Source: JABCYV01 sp035512155 (GTDB lineage Bacteria > Acidobacteriota > Terriglobia > Terriglobales > Acidobacteriaceae). Taken from it: 64,000 bases of DNA. A model generated the notes under the pieces. The model did not search any database, had not been told where the DNA came from, and worked only from the letters and a program-made list of their open reading frames with translations. The translations under genes were made by a program, and so were the position numbers. Each line of letters begins with the position of its first letter. The first letter of the stretch is position 1. This document shows, one piece after another, positions 8,553 to 17,373 of the stretch. The stretch is from NCBI GenBank assembly GCA_035512155.1, contig DATKEN010000104.1, positions 1 through 64,000 on the forward strand, written 5' to 3'.

Positions 8553-11123
8553 ATGCCACCTGGATCACTGTTCAATCCTTTTCCGGGCCTTCGCCCTTTC
8601 GAGCCGGACGAAGATCATCTCTTTTTCGGCCGCGAAAAAGAAATCGACGAACTTCTGCGGCGGCTCCGTGCCAACCGATTTTTATCGGTCGTGGGCACTT
8701 CCGGCAGCGGAAAATCATCGCTCGTCCGCTCCGGTCTGATTCCCTCTCTTTACAGCGGTTTCATGGTGAAGGCCGGCTCGACCTGGCGGGTTGCCACGCT
8801 GCGGCCGGGGGAAGACCCCATCGGACACGTGGCTGCGGCACTCAACCGATCCGGCGTGCTGGGAACCGAGGGCGAGATGGCCAGCACCAACCGGGTGCTG
8901 CTGGAAGCAACTCTGCGACGCAGTACTCTCGGGCTGGTAGACGCGGTGCGGCAGGCACGAATTCCGCCTGCAGACAATCTGCTCGTGATCGTCGACCAAT
9001 TCGAGGAGCTGTTCCGCTTCCGGCGAAGCCGCCAGATTGAGAACTCCAGGGACGAAGCCGTGGCATTCGTCAAGCTGCTGCTGGAAGCGGCGCAGCAGCA
9101 AGAGGTCCCGATCTACGTGGTGCTGACCATGCGCTCGGACTTCATTGGCGACTGCATGGAGTATCCGGGTCTTCCGGAGGCCGTCAACGCAGGCCAGTAC
9201 CTGGTTCCGCGCATGACTCGCGACGAACTGCGCTCCGCCATCACCGGCCCCATCGCGGTGGCAGGTGGAGAAATCGCCCCGCGCCTGGTTCTACGTTTGC
9301 TCAATGATTTGGGAGACGATCAGGACCAGCTTCCCGTGTTGCAGCACGCCTTAATGCGAACCTGGGACCATTGGAAACGGCATCGCAGTCAAGGTCAGCC
9401 TATCGACATTGCCAACTACGAAGCCGTAGGGACCTTGCAGCAAGCTTTATCTCTGCACGCTGAAGAGGCGTTTCTCGAAACCGGCTCTGAAGCGAACCAC
9501 AAGATTGCGGAGCGACTATTCAAAGCCCTGACGGACACTTTTTCAGATCCCCGGGGAGTAAGACGTCCGACTTCGGTGCAGAACCTCGCTGCGATCTGCG
9601 AGGCGCCCGAGGCGGAGGTGGTCCAAGTCATCGAGGTTTTCCGCCACCCAGGACGCAGTTTTCTGATGCCGCCAGCCACGGTTCCACTGGTCTCGCGGTC
9701 AATTATTGATGTCTCCCATGAAAGTCTCATGCGCTGCTGGACGCGCCTGATCACCTGGGCAGAAGAGGAGAGAACATCAGCCGCGACTTATGTCCGTCTT
9801 TCGCAGGCCGCCTCCTGGTTTGAGCAAGGAACGGCGGGTTTGTGGCGAAACCCGGAACTAGAACTCGGCTTGCGGTGGAAGCGCCGGGAGGGGCCCTCCG
9901 CGGCCTGGGCAGAGCGTTACGACTCAGCCTTCGCGCGGGCAATGGAGTTTCTGGATCGCAGCGAACAGGAGCAAGCACGGATTGACGCCGAGCGGGCGCA
10001 GGAACGAAGGAGAAAGCTGAGGCATGTCCAATGGGCGGCTGCGGTCCTGGGAATCATGTTGGTGGTGGCTGCGTCTCTGGCTTATGTCGCCTGGAACTTA
10101 AAGCGCCGTGCCGAGGCCAATCTGCAGCTAGCCAAGGCCGCGGTGGATGAGAGTTTATCGTCGGCGGGCAGCCAGCAGGCGCGAGAAGCGGCGGATACTC
10201 CGCAGATGGAGGAATTCCGGCACGGCCTATTGGAGAAGGCAAAGAATTTCTATGTCAACTACTTAGGCAAGCAAGATCCCGGCAGCGAGAATTTTCGCCT
10301 GGAAACGGCCCGGACGCACACCAGGTTGGGCGACATCCATCGTTTGCTCGGGAAGTATCAAGATGCAGTGGATGAGTACCAATTGGCCATAACCGAGTTG
10401 GAGAGCCTGGCAAAGCAGCATCCCCACAACTCCGATTACCGGCAAGCGGAGGCCTACTCGTATAACTGGCTGGGCGAGACTCTGAGGATCTGGCTGGAGG
10501 GAGCACAGAAGCCCGTGAAGTACTCCGGCGCGGACGCGGAAACGAAATATGACAATGCCTTGCGCCTGCAGCAGGAGCTGGTGAACCAGATACCAGGGAA
10601 TCCCAGCTACCCGCAGGAGCTGGCTCGCACTTACTACAACCGCGGGATTCTCCATTACGACATCGGAGATCTCGCCAATTCGGAATCGGATTTCCGGCAG
10701 GCGGTTGGACTGCTGGAGCTGTTAGCCCAGAAGAACGCGGATGCCTCGGCGGGAGACAGGAATCCGCCGCCCTCGCAGGATTTGGCCCGCGTCTACAATA
10801 ACCTTGCCAACTTGCTGCGACGGGAGGGGCGAACGTCGGAGTCGGAACAGCTCTTCAACCGCGCGATTGCGATTCACGAAGGGCTTTGCAACAAAGATCC
10901 CGTCAATGGGGAATACAAGATGGAACTGGCGCAGTTTTATGAAAACCTGGCAATCCTGCTGGCGGATGAAAACCAGATGGACCTGGCCCGGCGGCGAAAT
11001 CAGCAAGCGCTCGCCCTCTTCGAGGAATTGGCCACGCCTGCTTCTCCGCTGGCCAATGAACTCGATAAGACCCGGAGGTTTCACGAGTGGCTCGTGAAAT
11101 CCGGAGATCAAAAAGAGCGCTAG
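8553..11123 (+). CDS. nSTAND-type NTPase with membrane helix and C-terminal TPRs
   Basis: 856 residues from the ATG at 8553 (a TTG directly precedes it). The N-terminus FNPFPGLRPFEPDEDHLFFGRE is the hallmark lead-in of novel STAND NTPase 1. The Walker A is GTSGSGKSSL at about residues 48-57, and the Walker B with acidic tail is LLVIVDQFEELFRF at about 143-156; winged-helix and arm regions extend to about 430. One membrane helix (VLGIMLVVAASLAYVAW, near 500) follows basic and coiled segments, then TPR repeats to the end (FRLETARTHTRLGDIH, ELARTYYNRGILHYDIG, QDLARVYNNLANLLRR). STAND NTPases are signal-triggered oligomerising switches. The preceding TIR gene ends 12 bp upstream, so the TIR protein is the likely effector and the cyclase protein the signal source or sensor. 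This role is inference. Confidence 0.88.
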   Translation: MPPGSLFNPFPGLRPFEPDEDHLFFGREKEIDELLRRLRANRFLSVVGTSGSGKSSLVRSGLIPSLYSGFMVKAGSTWRVATLRPGEDPIGHVAAALNRSGVLGTEGEMASTNRVLLEATLRRSTLGLVDAVRQARIPPADNLLVIVDQFEELFRFRRSRQIENSRDEAVAFVKLLLEAAQQQEVPIYVVLTMRSDFIGDCMEYPGLPEAVNAGQYLVPRMTRDELRSAITGPIAVAGGEIAPRLVLRLLNDLGDDQDQLPVLQHALMRTWDHWKRHRSQGQPIDIANYEAVGTLQQALSLHAEEAFLETGSEANHKIAERLFKALTDTFSDPRGVRRPTSVQNLAAICEAPEAEVVQVIEVFRHPGRSFLMPPATVPLVSRSIIDVSHESLMRCWTRLITWAEEERTSAATYVRLSQAASWFEQGTAGLWRNPELELGLRWKRREGPSAAWAERYDSAFARAMEFLDRSEQEQARIDAERAQERRRKLRHVQWAAAVLGIMLVVAASLAYVAWNLKRRAEANLQLAKAAVDESLSSAGSQQAREAADTPQMEEFRHGLLEKAKNFYVNYLGKQDPGSENFRLETARTHTRLGDIHRLLGKYQDAVDEYQLAITELESLAKQHPHNSDYRQAEAYSYNWLGETLRIWLEGAQKPVKYSGADAETKYDNALRLQQELVNQIPGNPSYPQELARTYYNRGILHYDIGDLANSESDFRQAVGLLELLAQKNADASAGDRNPPPSQDLARVYNNLANLLRREGRTSESEQLFNRAIAIHEGLCNKDPVNGEYKMELAQFYENLAILLADENQMDLARRRNQQALALFEELATPASPLANELDKTRRFHEWLVKSGDQKER

Positions 11124-11196
11124 CCAAGTCTCATCGCCGGGTAGAGTTTTTGGAGGAGCAACGAAAAGCGAAATCTGCCTTACTATCGCGAATTCG

Positions 11197-11215
11197 AGGT
11201 TAGATATGCTAACCT
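11197..11215. promoter_or_regulatory. 7-bp inverted repeat, operator-like
   Basis: AGGTTAG and CTAACCT face each other across ATATG, 59 bp before the signal-peptide start of the outer-membrane protein gene. No T-run follows, so it is not an intrinsic terminator. A dimeric regulator site is possible; nothing identifies the regulator. Confidence 0.3.
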
Positions 11216-11273
11216 TGGCGGCGCGTTGGGCAAATACAAGGGGGAACCACAAACTGTTGCGTGGAGACGAACG

Positions 11274-12503
11274 ATGAAAAGGCTGATTCTGATTCTTGTC
11301 GTTTTTCTACCCATCACGATGATCGCGCAGCAGACGGACTCGATCCGGATGAACGAGCAGCCCGGACCGGGCGCCGGGCCGTTGGATGTTGCTTCTGCTA
11401 CACCGGGCTTAACGGATGCCTCGTTGGCTTCGAGCGCGAATGGGAGATCAGGGTCTTTCTCTGATCCGCAGCCGGCTCCGCTGCCCCCTCAAACCAGCAA
11501 GGCGACGCAGGCTCAGAAGACCAAGGAACCCTCTCGGCCGCCCATTGAGGGCAGCATGGTCGGGTATATTGACAATCCGATCGTCGGTTCTCAGATTCGC
11601 ATCCGCTTCGACGATGCTTTCGAAGATCGGTTTCCCGATCGCTCGGAGTTCTTCTATGCCAAGTGCGGTTGCTCTCGCTTCCTGAGCAAACAGTTCCTGC
11701 CGTTCCTGCCGTCGAATGCCCCTCTTTTTCTGGCGTTCGATCCCAAAGCGCCTGGGCCGGGTCCCGGTGTTCCCACCGGCGTACCCAACTCCATAAACTT
11801 CCAACAACTCTACATGAATGTTGAATACTCGCCGCACCGCCGCTTCTCGGCGTTTGTGGAAGTCCCGATACGCTGGCTCCAGCCGCAGGGCTTTAAGCAG
11901 ATACCACCGTTTCCGGGGTTCTCGAACCAATCCGGATTGTCTGACGTGCAGGCGGGATTCAAGTTCGCGGCGGTCACGTCTGAGGGCACATACCTCACGT
12001 TCCAGTTCAAGAGCTATTTTCCTTCGGGTGACGCCTTGCGGGGCTTGGGGACAAATCACTACAGCGTGGAGCCATCCCTGCTCTTGTACCACAGTTTTTC
12101 GGAGAGGTGGACTCTCGAAGGCCAGATCGGCGATTGGCATCCCATCGGCGGATCTGCGGGAGTTTCGACTACGTCTTCGCCTACCTCCGAGGGGTTCGCA
12201 GGAGATGTCTTCTTCTACGGAATCGGCCCAAGCTACAAGCTGTATCAGCGAAACCACGTCAGGCTGGCGCCCGTAGTCGAACTCTTCGGCTGGCACGTAC
12301 TGAGCGGATTCCAGAGCCAACCGGGAGGACCTGTCGACTCGGCCGCAACCGAGGTGAGTGGCCTGAACATCGTGAATCTGAAAGTAGGAGTGCGCACCAG
12401 CATCGGCTTCCGCAACTCCTTCTATGTTGGCTTCGGCCAAGCTCTCACTCACGACGATTGGTACAAGCACATCGTCCGGCTCGAATACCGTTATTCATTC
12501 TAA
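11274..12503 (+). CDS. Outer-membrane beta-barrel (transporter/phenol-MetA-type) protein
   Basis: 409 residues from the ATG at 11274, chosen because it begins a signal peptide (MKRLILILVVFLPITMIAQ) with GGAG 8 nt upstream; an earlier in-frame start at 11226 would bury it. After a Pro/Ser/Gln-rich linker (residues 20-90) come alternating amphipathic strands with aromatic ends (YMNVEYSPHRRFSAFVEVPIRW split over two strands, LTFQFKSYFPSG, WTLEGQIGDWHP, FYVGFGQALTH), ending RLEYRYSF with the terminal Phe typical of barrels inserted by BamA. The pattern resembles the putative MetA-pathway phenol-degradation barrel family. Substrate unknown. It is 150 bp from the nSTAND gene and probably a separate unit. 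Confidence 0.7.
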   Translation: MKRLILILVVFLPITMIAQQTDSIRMNEQPGPGAGPLDVASATPGLTDASLASSANGRSGSFSDPQPAPLPPQTSKATQAQKTKEPSRPPIEGSMVGYIDNPIVGSQIRIRFDDAFEDRFPDRSEFFYAKCGCSRFLSKQFLPFLPSNAPLFLAFDPKAPGPGPGVPTGVPNSINFQQLYMNVEYSPHRRFSAFVEVPIRWLQPQGFKQIPPFPGFSNQSGLSDVQAGFKFAAVTSEGTYLTFQFKSYFPSGDALRGLGTNHYSVEPSLLLYHSFSERWTLEGQIGDWHPIGGSAGVSTTSSPTSEGFAGDVFFYGIGPSYKLYQRNHVRLAPVVELFGWHVLSGFQSQPGGPVDSAATEVSGLNIVNLKVGVRTSIGFRNSFYVGFGQALTHDDWYKHIVRLEYRYSF

Positions 12504-12618
12504 GTCAATTCGCTACGCTGGCTAACCCCGGAACTTCTACTGCGTCTACTTGGCCTCCGCCAGCGTCGCGAACCAGTGGACATCTCAAGGAAACTCTGAT
12601 TTGGGTGACTCAACGCTT

Positions 12619-13353
12619 TCAGGATTTTCCACGCTCCAGCGGCGTCACCACCCCCGTGCGCAGGTCGAATATGGCACCCACGACCTTCAGCTTGCCGTCT
12701 TTGACCCGCGGTGCCAGGATCGGCTGAAGTTCCTTGAGCCGCTCAACACCGATCTCCACATTCTTCCGAATCGCGTTTTCCAGCGCGTCGCCAGGTGTTC
12801 CCTTACTCTGAGCGACGGCGGGCTTAATAAGTTCCACCAGGCCGTTGATCGCTCCCGGTAATGAATCCTTGGCATCAATGTGCTTCATGGCAGCCTTGAC
12901 CGCGCCGCAGCCGCTGTGACCCAGAACCACTATAAGGGGTACATTCAGTTCACCGACCGCGTACTCAATGCTGCCCTTGACCGTCACGCCCGCGCCGTTT
13001 ACCACATTGCCCGCTACACGTACGACAAAGATGTCGCCCTGACCCACGTCAAACAAGATCTCCGGCGCCACTCGGGAATCCGCACAACACACGACAACAG
13101 CCTCGGGATACTGGGCTTCTGCGAGTTTGCGCAAATCTTCTGGACTGCGCCGCGGACTCGCAGGTTGCCCTTTCACGAAACCCTCATTGCCATCGAGCAG
13201 TTCTCGCAGCGCTTCGTCAGCGCTGATGAGTGACCGGGGTTTGCCTACAGCTTCCTTTTGTGCCAAGGCAAGGAACCCCGGACTAGCCAGACTCAATCCC
13301 GTGGCGGCGAGTGTCACGAACTCACGCCGCGAAACCTTTGACAGATTCTTCAC
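12619..13353 (-). CDS. Tat-exported beta-class carbonic anhydrase
   Basis: About 244 residues from a GTG at 13353, preferred over the upstream ATG at 13380 because AGGAAG lies about 7 nt before it. A twin-arginine signal (SRREFVTLAATGLSLASPG) is followed by the beta-carbonic anhydrase core: CADSRVAPE (first zinc Cys with the Asp-Arg dyad), then VLGHSGCGAVKAA (zinc His and second Cys). The enzyme interconverts CO2 and bicarbonate, here in the periplasm. It is on the same strand as the SCO1-like and multicopper oxidase genes but 330 bp from them, so co-transcription is uncertain. Confidence 0.93.
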   Translation of the reverse strand: MKNLSKVSRREFVTLAATGLSLASPGFLALAQKEAVGKPRSLISADEALRELLDGNEGFVKGQPASPRRSPEDLRKLAEAQYPEAVVVCCADSRVAPEILFDVGQGDIFVVRVAGNVVNGAGVTVKGSIEYAVGELNVPLIVVLGHSGCGAVKAAMKHIDAKDSLPGAINGLVELIKPAVAQSKGTPGDALENAIRKNVEIGVERLKELQPILAPRVKDGKLKVVGAIFDLRTGVVTPLERGKS

Positions 13354-13683
13354 GATCAACCTTCCTGTTGTGCCAATCACCCAGGATTTCCACTTAAGTT
13401 GCCAACATCAACGTGGCCATCCATGCGCGGGCGACGCGTTTTGCCGAGCGTGCCCTCATGAACTTAGGACGCATCGGTAGCCTCTCGACCCCTTCACGGA
13501 AATAGCACTGGTTCCCATTCGGATCAGTGATGCCCCACGCGTTGGCTGCCGGTTGCGATACGCTCATCTACTCACCAGCGGCTCAACGATTCGGTGTGGA
13601 ACTCTCTGTCCCGGTCCAGCAGCCTCAGGTCTCTTACGTGCTGCCAACGCTCCATTTTCCGGACGCACCGGTGCGGTCCTCTT
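13354..13683. other. Interval with no recognised gene
   Basis: 330 bases between the carbonic anhydrase and SCO1-like genes, both on the minus strand. It presumably holds the carbonic anhydrase promoter. No hairpin terminator or repeat was noticed. Confidence 0.4.
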
Positions 13684-14343
13684 TTACCCTCCCTTGAGCG
13701 GATTGTCCGCTTCTGCGAGGATCGAGGTCACGATCCATTGCGTGTGCGCCTCCGCTGGACAAGCTGACCAGCGCAGCATGGGCTCGTTCCCGATTCGCAA
13801 CATGCCGATGTGGTTGGATTTATCGGCATCCTCAATGGGATCGGAGTTGGTAAACCCAAGCGAGCGCCGCAGCAACTCGATATCGTCCGGCCTGCCCGTC
13901 AAGAACAGCCAGCCGGGCCCGGCGCCATGCATATCCGCGTACTCCTTCAGAACCTGGGGGGTATCTTCTTCAGGCTTGAGGGTAATCGAGTACATGAAAA
14001 TGTCGTGCCCGATACGATCATGCAAAATCTTCTGGACCCGGACAAGATTCGCGGTGATGGTCGGACAGAGCCCCTCGCAATGGGCGTACATAAAATTGAT
14101 AACCACCATCTTGTCCTTGACGAGATTGTCGTAGAAACGCACCTTCGTGCCAACTTGCGTTATCAGCTCAACGTTCGGCAGATGGCGCCGCTGGATAAGC
14201 TCACGTGGGGGAATTTGCTGAAAACCGCGCGGTGGATTGTTCGAGGGATCATGAACTGCTGCAAGCAGTCCGCTCGCTGAGCCGGCCACTGCCGAAGCCG
14301 ATCCAGCAACCGCCAACCATCCCCTTCGCGTCATCCGTGGCAT
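13684..14343 (-). CDS. SCO1/SenC-family thioredoxin-fold copper protein
   Basis: 219 residues, with GGGGG about 7 nt before the ATG. The N-terminus (MTRRGWLAVAGSASAVAGSA) resembles a Tat or Sec export signal. The thioredoxin-like core has the SCO copper motif HCEGLCP (CxxxC) after VVINFMYA, and a later His (DADKSNHIGMLRI) at the position of the third copper ligand. SCO proteins deliver or reduce copper for cytochrome oxidase CuA or other cuproenzymes. The multicopper oxidase gene 65 bp upstream on the same strand suggests that enzyme as client or redox partner. Confidence 0.88.
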   Translation of the reverse strand: MPRMTRRGWLAVAGSASAVAGSASGLLAAVHDPSNNPPRGFQQIPPRELIQRRHLPNVELITQVGTKVRFYDNLVKDKMVVINFMYAHCEGLCPTITANLVRVQKILHDRIGHDIFMYSITLKPEEDTPQVLKEYADMHGAGPGWLFLTGRPDDIELLRRSLGFTNSDPIEDADKSNHIGMLRIGNEPMLRWSACPAEAHTQWIVTSILAEADNPLKGG

Positions 14344-14408
14344 AATCTACCCCCTTTGTCTTCCGTCTCGCATCCTTTGTCTTCGCCATCCCCAGAAGGC
14401 CTGCCACT

Positions 14409-16301
14409 TTATGGATTCGGGTTGGTGTCGCCCACGTCCTGGATTCCCCATAACAACATCATGGCGTGATCTTCATGAACGGTGTTGTGGCAGTGCATGG
14501 GCCAGTCGCCGCGAAAATCGCGGAAGCGGAAGAAGAGCTCAACCTCCTCCCCGAACTGGAGGCGACACACGTCTTTCCGCGAGTGTTCTACGTGTGTCGG
14601 TGGCGCTCCATTCCGCGTCAGGATGCGGAACTCTTCCAGATGGATGTGGATGGGATGCTGCCAGCCATGGGAGTTGTTCCGTATGATCCACCTTTCTGAG
14701 GTGTTTCTTTGGCACGTGAAACGGATCGCGGTCTTGGGGGTGGTGCAGTCTGCAGGCTTTCCGTTGATTTTCCACTCGCCATTCTGCCGCACGAACTCGA
14801 AGGTGCGGGTAACCCGCGACGGCACATCGATAGAGGGCAACTGGTAGAACGCCGGTCCCGTGGCTGGATCAACACTGCCGTCGAGAACATCAGCGCCAAT
14901 CCTGAACTGCACACAAGTGGTACCTTGGCCCGCGGGAAGGATCGTGTTCGTGGGCGCGCGCCCATTGGTCTGGAGCAACCGGTTTTCGAGATTAAGGACG
15001 GTTGTCCCAAACTTGCGACCAAGATGTTTGAAGTCAATGATGATGTCGTACCGCTCCGACGCCCCCAGCCGGAAACTGGTCACTTGCACCGGTTTGGGCA
15101 ACAGATTGCCGTCGTTAGCGATTACCCAAAAAGGAATCACCTGGTTCGGATTGTTGGGATCGGTGAGGAAGAGCTCATAAAAGCGCGACGGTCCGCCGTC
15201 CAACACGCGGAAGCGGTACCGGCGCCCTTGCACCTCCAAGAACGGCTGGACTTTACCGTTGACCAACTGGACGTCACCGACCAGGCCGTCGAGCCCGAAA
15301 GTGTCGAAACAGAGGAGGCCGGTGGCGGGATCGATCAACTTATCGGTCAGGAATAGTGGGATGTCGAAATCCGGGAAGCTGGGCAGGTGGAATCCAGTGC
15401 CCTCATCGCCGGTGTCAAACTGATTGAAGATCAAGTAGAATCCCGCTAACCCCTTGTATGCATTTTCGGCCGTGTGGTCCACCCGGTGGTCGTGGTACCA
15501 CAGCGTGCTTGCCGACTCGTTGATGTCTCCGTTGGGCTGATGATCGGAGTCAAACCCCGCCTGGTGCATGGTGTGGTAATAATCGAAATATTGTCCCCGG
15601 AAAAAGTAGCGGCAAGGTCCTCCATCACTTTCCGACCCGGAGTGGAAGTTATGCAGATGGGTGGACACCTCAGGAACGCCGAAACCGCCATTCTGGGGCT
15701 GCGTTGGCAGCTCATTGAAGCGGCGAATCAGGACCGGCTGCTGATAATGAGTCACGATCGTGGGGCCAGGAAACATAGCGGGGTCATCGCCGCCTTGGTT
15801 GAATCCCCAGATGGTTTGGTCGGGAATGCTCGTATCCGATGTGATCCTGAAGTTTGGATTTGCCCGCAGCCGCTCAATGTAGAAATGCTGTGGGGGAAAT
15901 CGATTGTAAAACTGGAAGCAGTCCTTGCCTTTTTGCACATGCCCGTTGAACTGGCCACGCCCCTCGAACGGGCGTCCGTTCGCTGGGTTCACTCCGTGGT
16001 TGGGGCATTGCCGGGGAGGATGAGTAAACCCCGGGTCCGTCAGCGGACGCGCGAGAAGCACTGGCGGAACGTAGAGAGGATCAAGGAAGGGTGCGATCGG
16101 CGGGCTGCATCCCAGTTGGCACTGCCCGGGTGAACAGCCATTAGTAGCCCAGGCGCTTAGGCCGTTCTTGGGGATAAGGTAACCCGCAGTGGTCAGAAGG
16201 CCCATCTTGAAGAGTTCGCGCCTGCTGAGTCCTGCCTTTACGATCTCCAGCCTGTTCTTCTGAGCGTTCTCCACGTCACGTCGATTTGGCATTGCATTCA
16301 T
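14409..16301 (-). CDS. Tat-exported multicopper oxidase
   Basis: 630 residues; AGGAAGG sits just before the ATG. The Tat signal is LSRRELFKMGLLTTAGYLI. The copper-binding His pairs are THLHNFHSG and LWYHDHRVDHTAENAY (trinuclear centre), and the C-terminal cupredoxin has HPIHIHLEEF and MHCHNTVHEDHAMM (type 1 Cys, His and Met ligands). The arrangement resembles CotA/bilirubin-oxidase-like three-domain oxidases. Substrates could be phenols, Mn(II), Cu(I) or bilirubin-like compounds; the sequence does not decide. It pairs with the SCO1-like gene 65 bp downstream, which supports a periplasmic copper role. The family call is firm, the substrate unknown. Confidence 0.93.
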   Translation of the reverse strand: MNAMPNRRDVENAQKNRLEIVKAGLSRRELFKMGLLTTAGYLIPKNGLSAWATNGCSPGQCQLGCSPPIAPFLDPLYVPPVLLARPLTDPGFTHPPRQCPNHGVNPANGRPFEGRGQFNGHVQKGKDCFQFYNRFPPQHFYIERLRANPNFRITSDTSIPDQTIWGFNQGGDDPAMFPGPTIVTHYQQPVLIRRFNELPTQPQNGGFGVPEVSTHLHNFHSGSESDGGPCRYFFRGQYFDYYHTMHQAGFDSDHQPNGDINESASTLWYHDHRVDHTAENAYKGLAGFYLIFNQFDTGDEGTGFHLPSFPDFDIPLFLTDKLIDPATGLLCFDTFGLDGLVGDVQLVNGKVQPFLEVQGRRYRFRVLDGGPSRFYELFLTDPNNPNQVIPFWVIANDGNLLPKPVQVTSFRLGASERYDIIIDFKHLGRKFGTTVLNLENRLLQTNGRAPTNTILPAGQGTTCVQFRIGADVLDGSVDPATGPAFYQLPSIDVPSRVTRTFEFVRQNGEWKINGKPADCTTPKTAIRFTCQRNTSERWIIRNNSHGWQHPIHIHLEEFRILTRNGAPPTHVEHSRKDVCRLQFGEEVELFFRFRDFRGDWPMHCHNTVHEDHAMMLLWGIQDVGDTNPNP

Positions 16302-16439
16302 CCTTCCTGCCGAACGCGAAAAGTAAATGGGCCGACCTGCCCTGGGAGGTACAACATCCCTACGGTTCCTGTGTAGAGTCCTAGCTTGATCAAATCATGA
16401 CAGTTGAGCACACATTCTCCTCAGTTGCGTCAAGATGTT

Positions 16440-16805
16440 TCAGGCAGCTACACCGAGCACCCGCTGTCGCATCACGGATCGGAGGATATCGTGACTGTTT
16501 CGTGGTTCGCACACGTCTGCCGCGCCCTGGTTGAGCGCCTCCATCCAGAGTTCCTCATCCGCTAATCTGTGGGTGCAGACAATGGATAGGCCAGGGAACT
16601 CATGGTGCAAACGCTTAACTTCGCTCAGGCAGGAATTTTCCAGGTCCAGCACCAGCGCCTCCGCCCGATGCCGGGTAATGTTGGGGCGGATCTCGTCACG
16701 AGTGCGCGCCAGATGAAGGGAACAAACATACTGGGAAAGCTTCTCCACCAGAATCTGAGCAGTTCTGGAGTCGGTTTGGAAGAGGACTACACTAAGTGGT
16801 TCCAT
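16440..16805 (-). CDS. Receiver-like (pseudo-REC) single-domain protein
   Basis: 121 residues from the ATG at 16805; an AGGGGGG ribosome site is correctly spaced for this start but would abut the ATG at 16811. The fold reads as a CheY-like receiver (LSVVLFQTDSRTAQILVEKL, AEALVLDLEN, LSIVCTHRLADEELWMEAL, GAADVCEPRNSHDILRSV). The acidic patch after strand 1 is reduced, the Asp in VLDLE could be the phosphoacceptor, and the conserved Lys is replaced by Arg (CEPRN). Phosphorylation may be weak or absent. No kinase or output domain is attached. Confidence 0.7.
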   Translation of the reverse strand: MEPLSVVLFQTDSRTAQILVEKLSQYVCSLHLARTRDEIRPNITRHRAEALVLDLENSCLSEVKRLHHEFPGLSIVCTHRLADEELWMEALNQGAADVCEPRNSHDILRSVMRQRVLGVAA

Positions 16806-16844
16806 GCACATCCCCCCTGATCCGTCGCGTTTGCGGCGGCTCAC

Positions 16845-17305
16845 GAATTACGCCACTTAGCAAGAAAAAACGCGGCCTACGACTGCTGTGAGGTACACAA
16901 TGAACTCCGCGCGGTGGCGTTCACGCGTCTAAACTCGGGGAATCGTTACAAGAGTCGAACACCAGGGTCTTCATACAAAATCCAGGAAGCCGTCTCGCGA
17001 AGAATGAGAAGAAGTTTGGAATTGGCGAAAAAGGGTCGCGAGTCAGCCGGGGATTGTATGGCTGAATTTCCGGGATGTCAAGTCGAATTAGGTTCGAGGT
17101 TGTCAGCGACTTCTTACTGCCAATACGCTTACGTGCGTACAAGACAATCCCCGTTGACTAAAATGGGATTGTACGCATCACGCGTTTTGAGGGCATAGTT
17201 GAGCGACTTCGAGAGTTGAGTCGGCATCATTCGGTGCCAGCCAACCCCGATTGCTGTCCGCCTCGAGATCGGCGGACTAGCCTACAAATATAAGCTCTAC
17301 TTGGC
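16845..17305. other. Interval with no recognised gene upstream of the tkt promoter
   Basis: About 460 bases with mixed composition. A plus-strand frame over 16914-17198 has a Ser/Arg-rich translation that does not look like a real protein. Nothing else is recognised. Confidence 0.4.
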
Positions 17306-17333
17306 TTGACAAGGCGCCAAGAACACTGATAAT
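17306..17333 (+). promoter_or_regulatory. Sigma-70-type promoter for the pentose-phosphate operon
   Basis: A perfect TTGACA (17306-17311) is followed after 16 bp by GATAAT (17328-17333, five of six matches to the -10). Transcription would start near 17340, leaving a leader of about 35 nt with GGGAGG before the tkt ATG. By sequence it is the best promoter in the window. Confidence 0.65.
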
Positions 17334-17373
17334 AGCGCGATCGCGGGTTGCGAAGGATCCATGGGAGGCATCA

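Noticed and set aside
11448..12470. 340-codon minus-strand open frame
   Set aside because: Antisense to the outer-membrane barrel gene with its signal peptide and terminal Phe; the minus translation is Arg-rich and unstructured.
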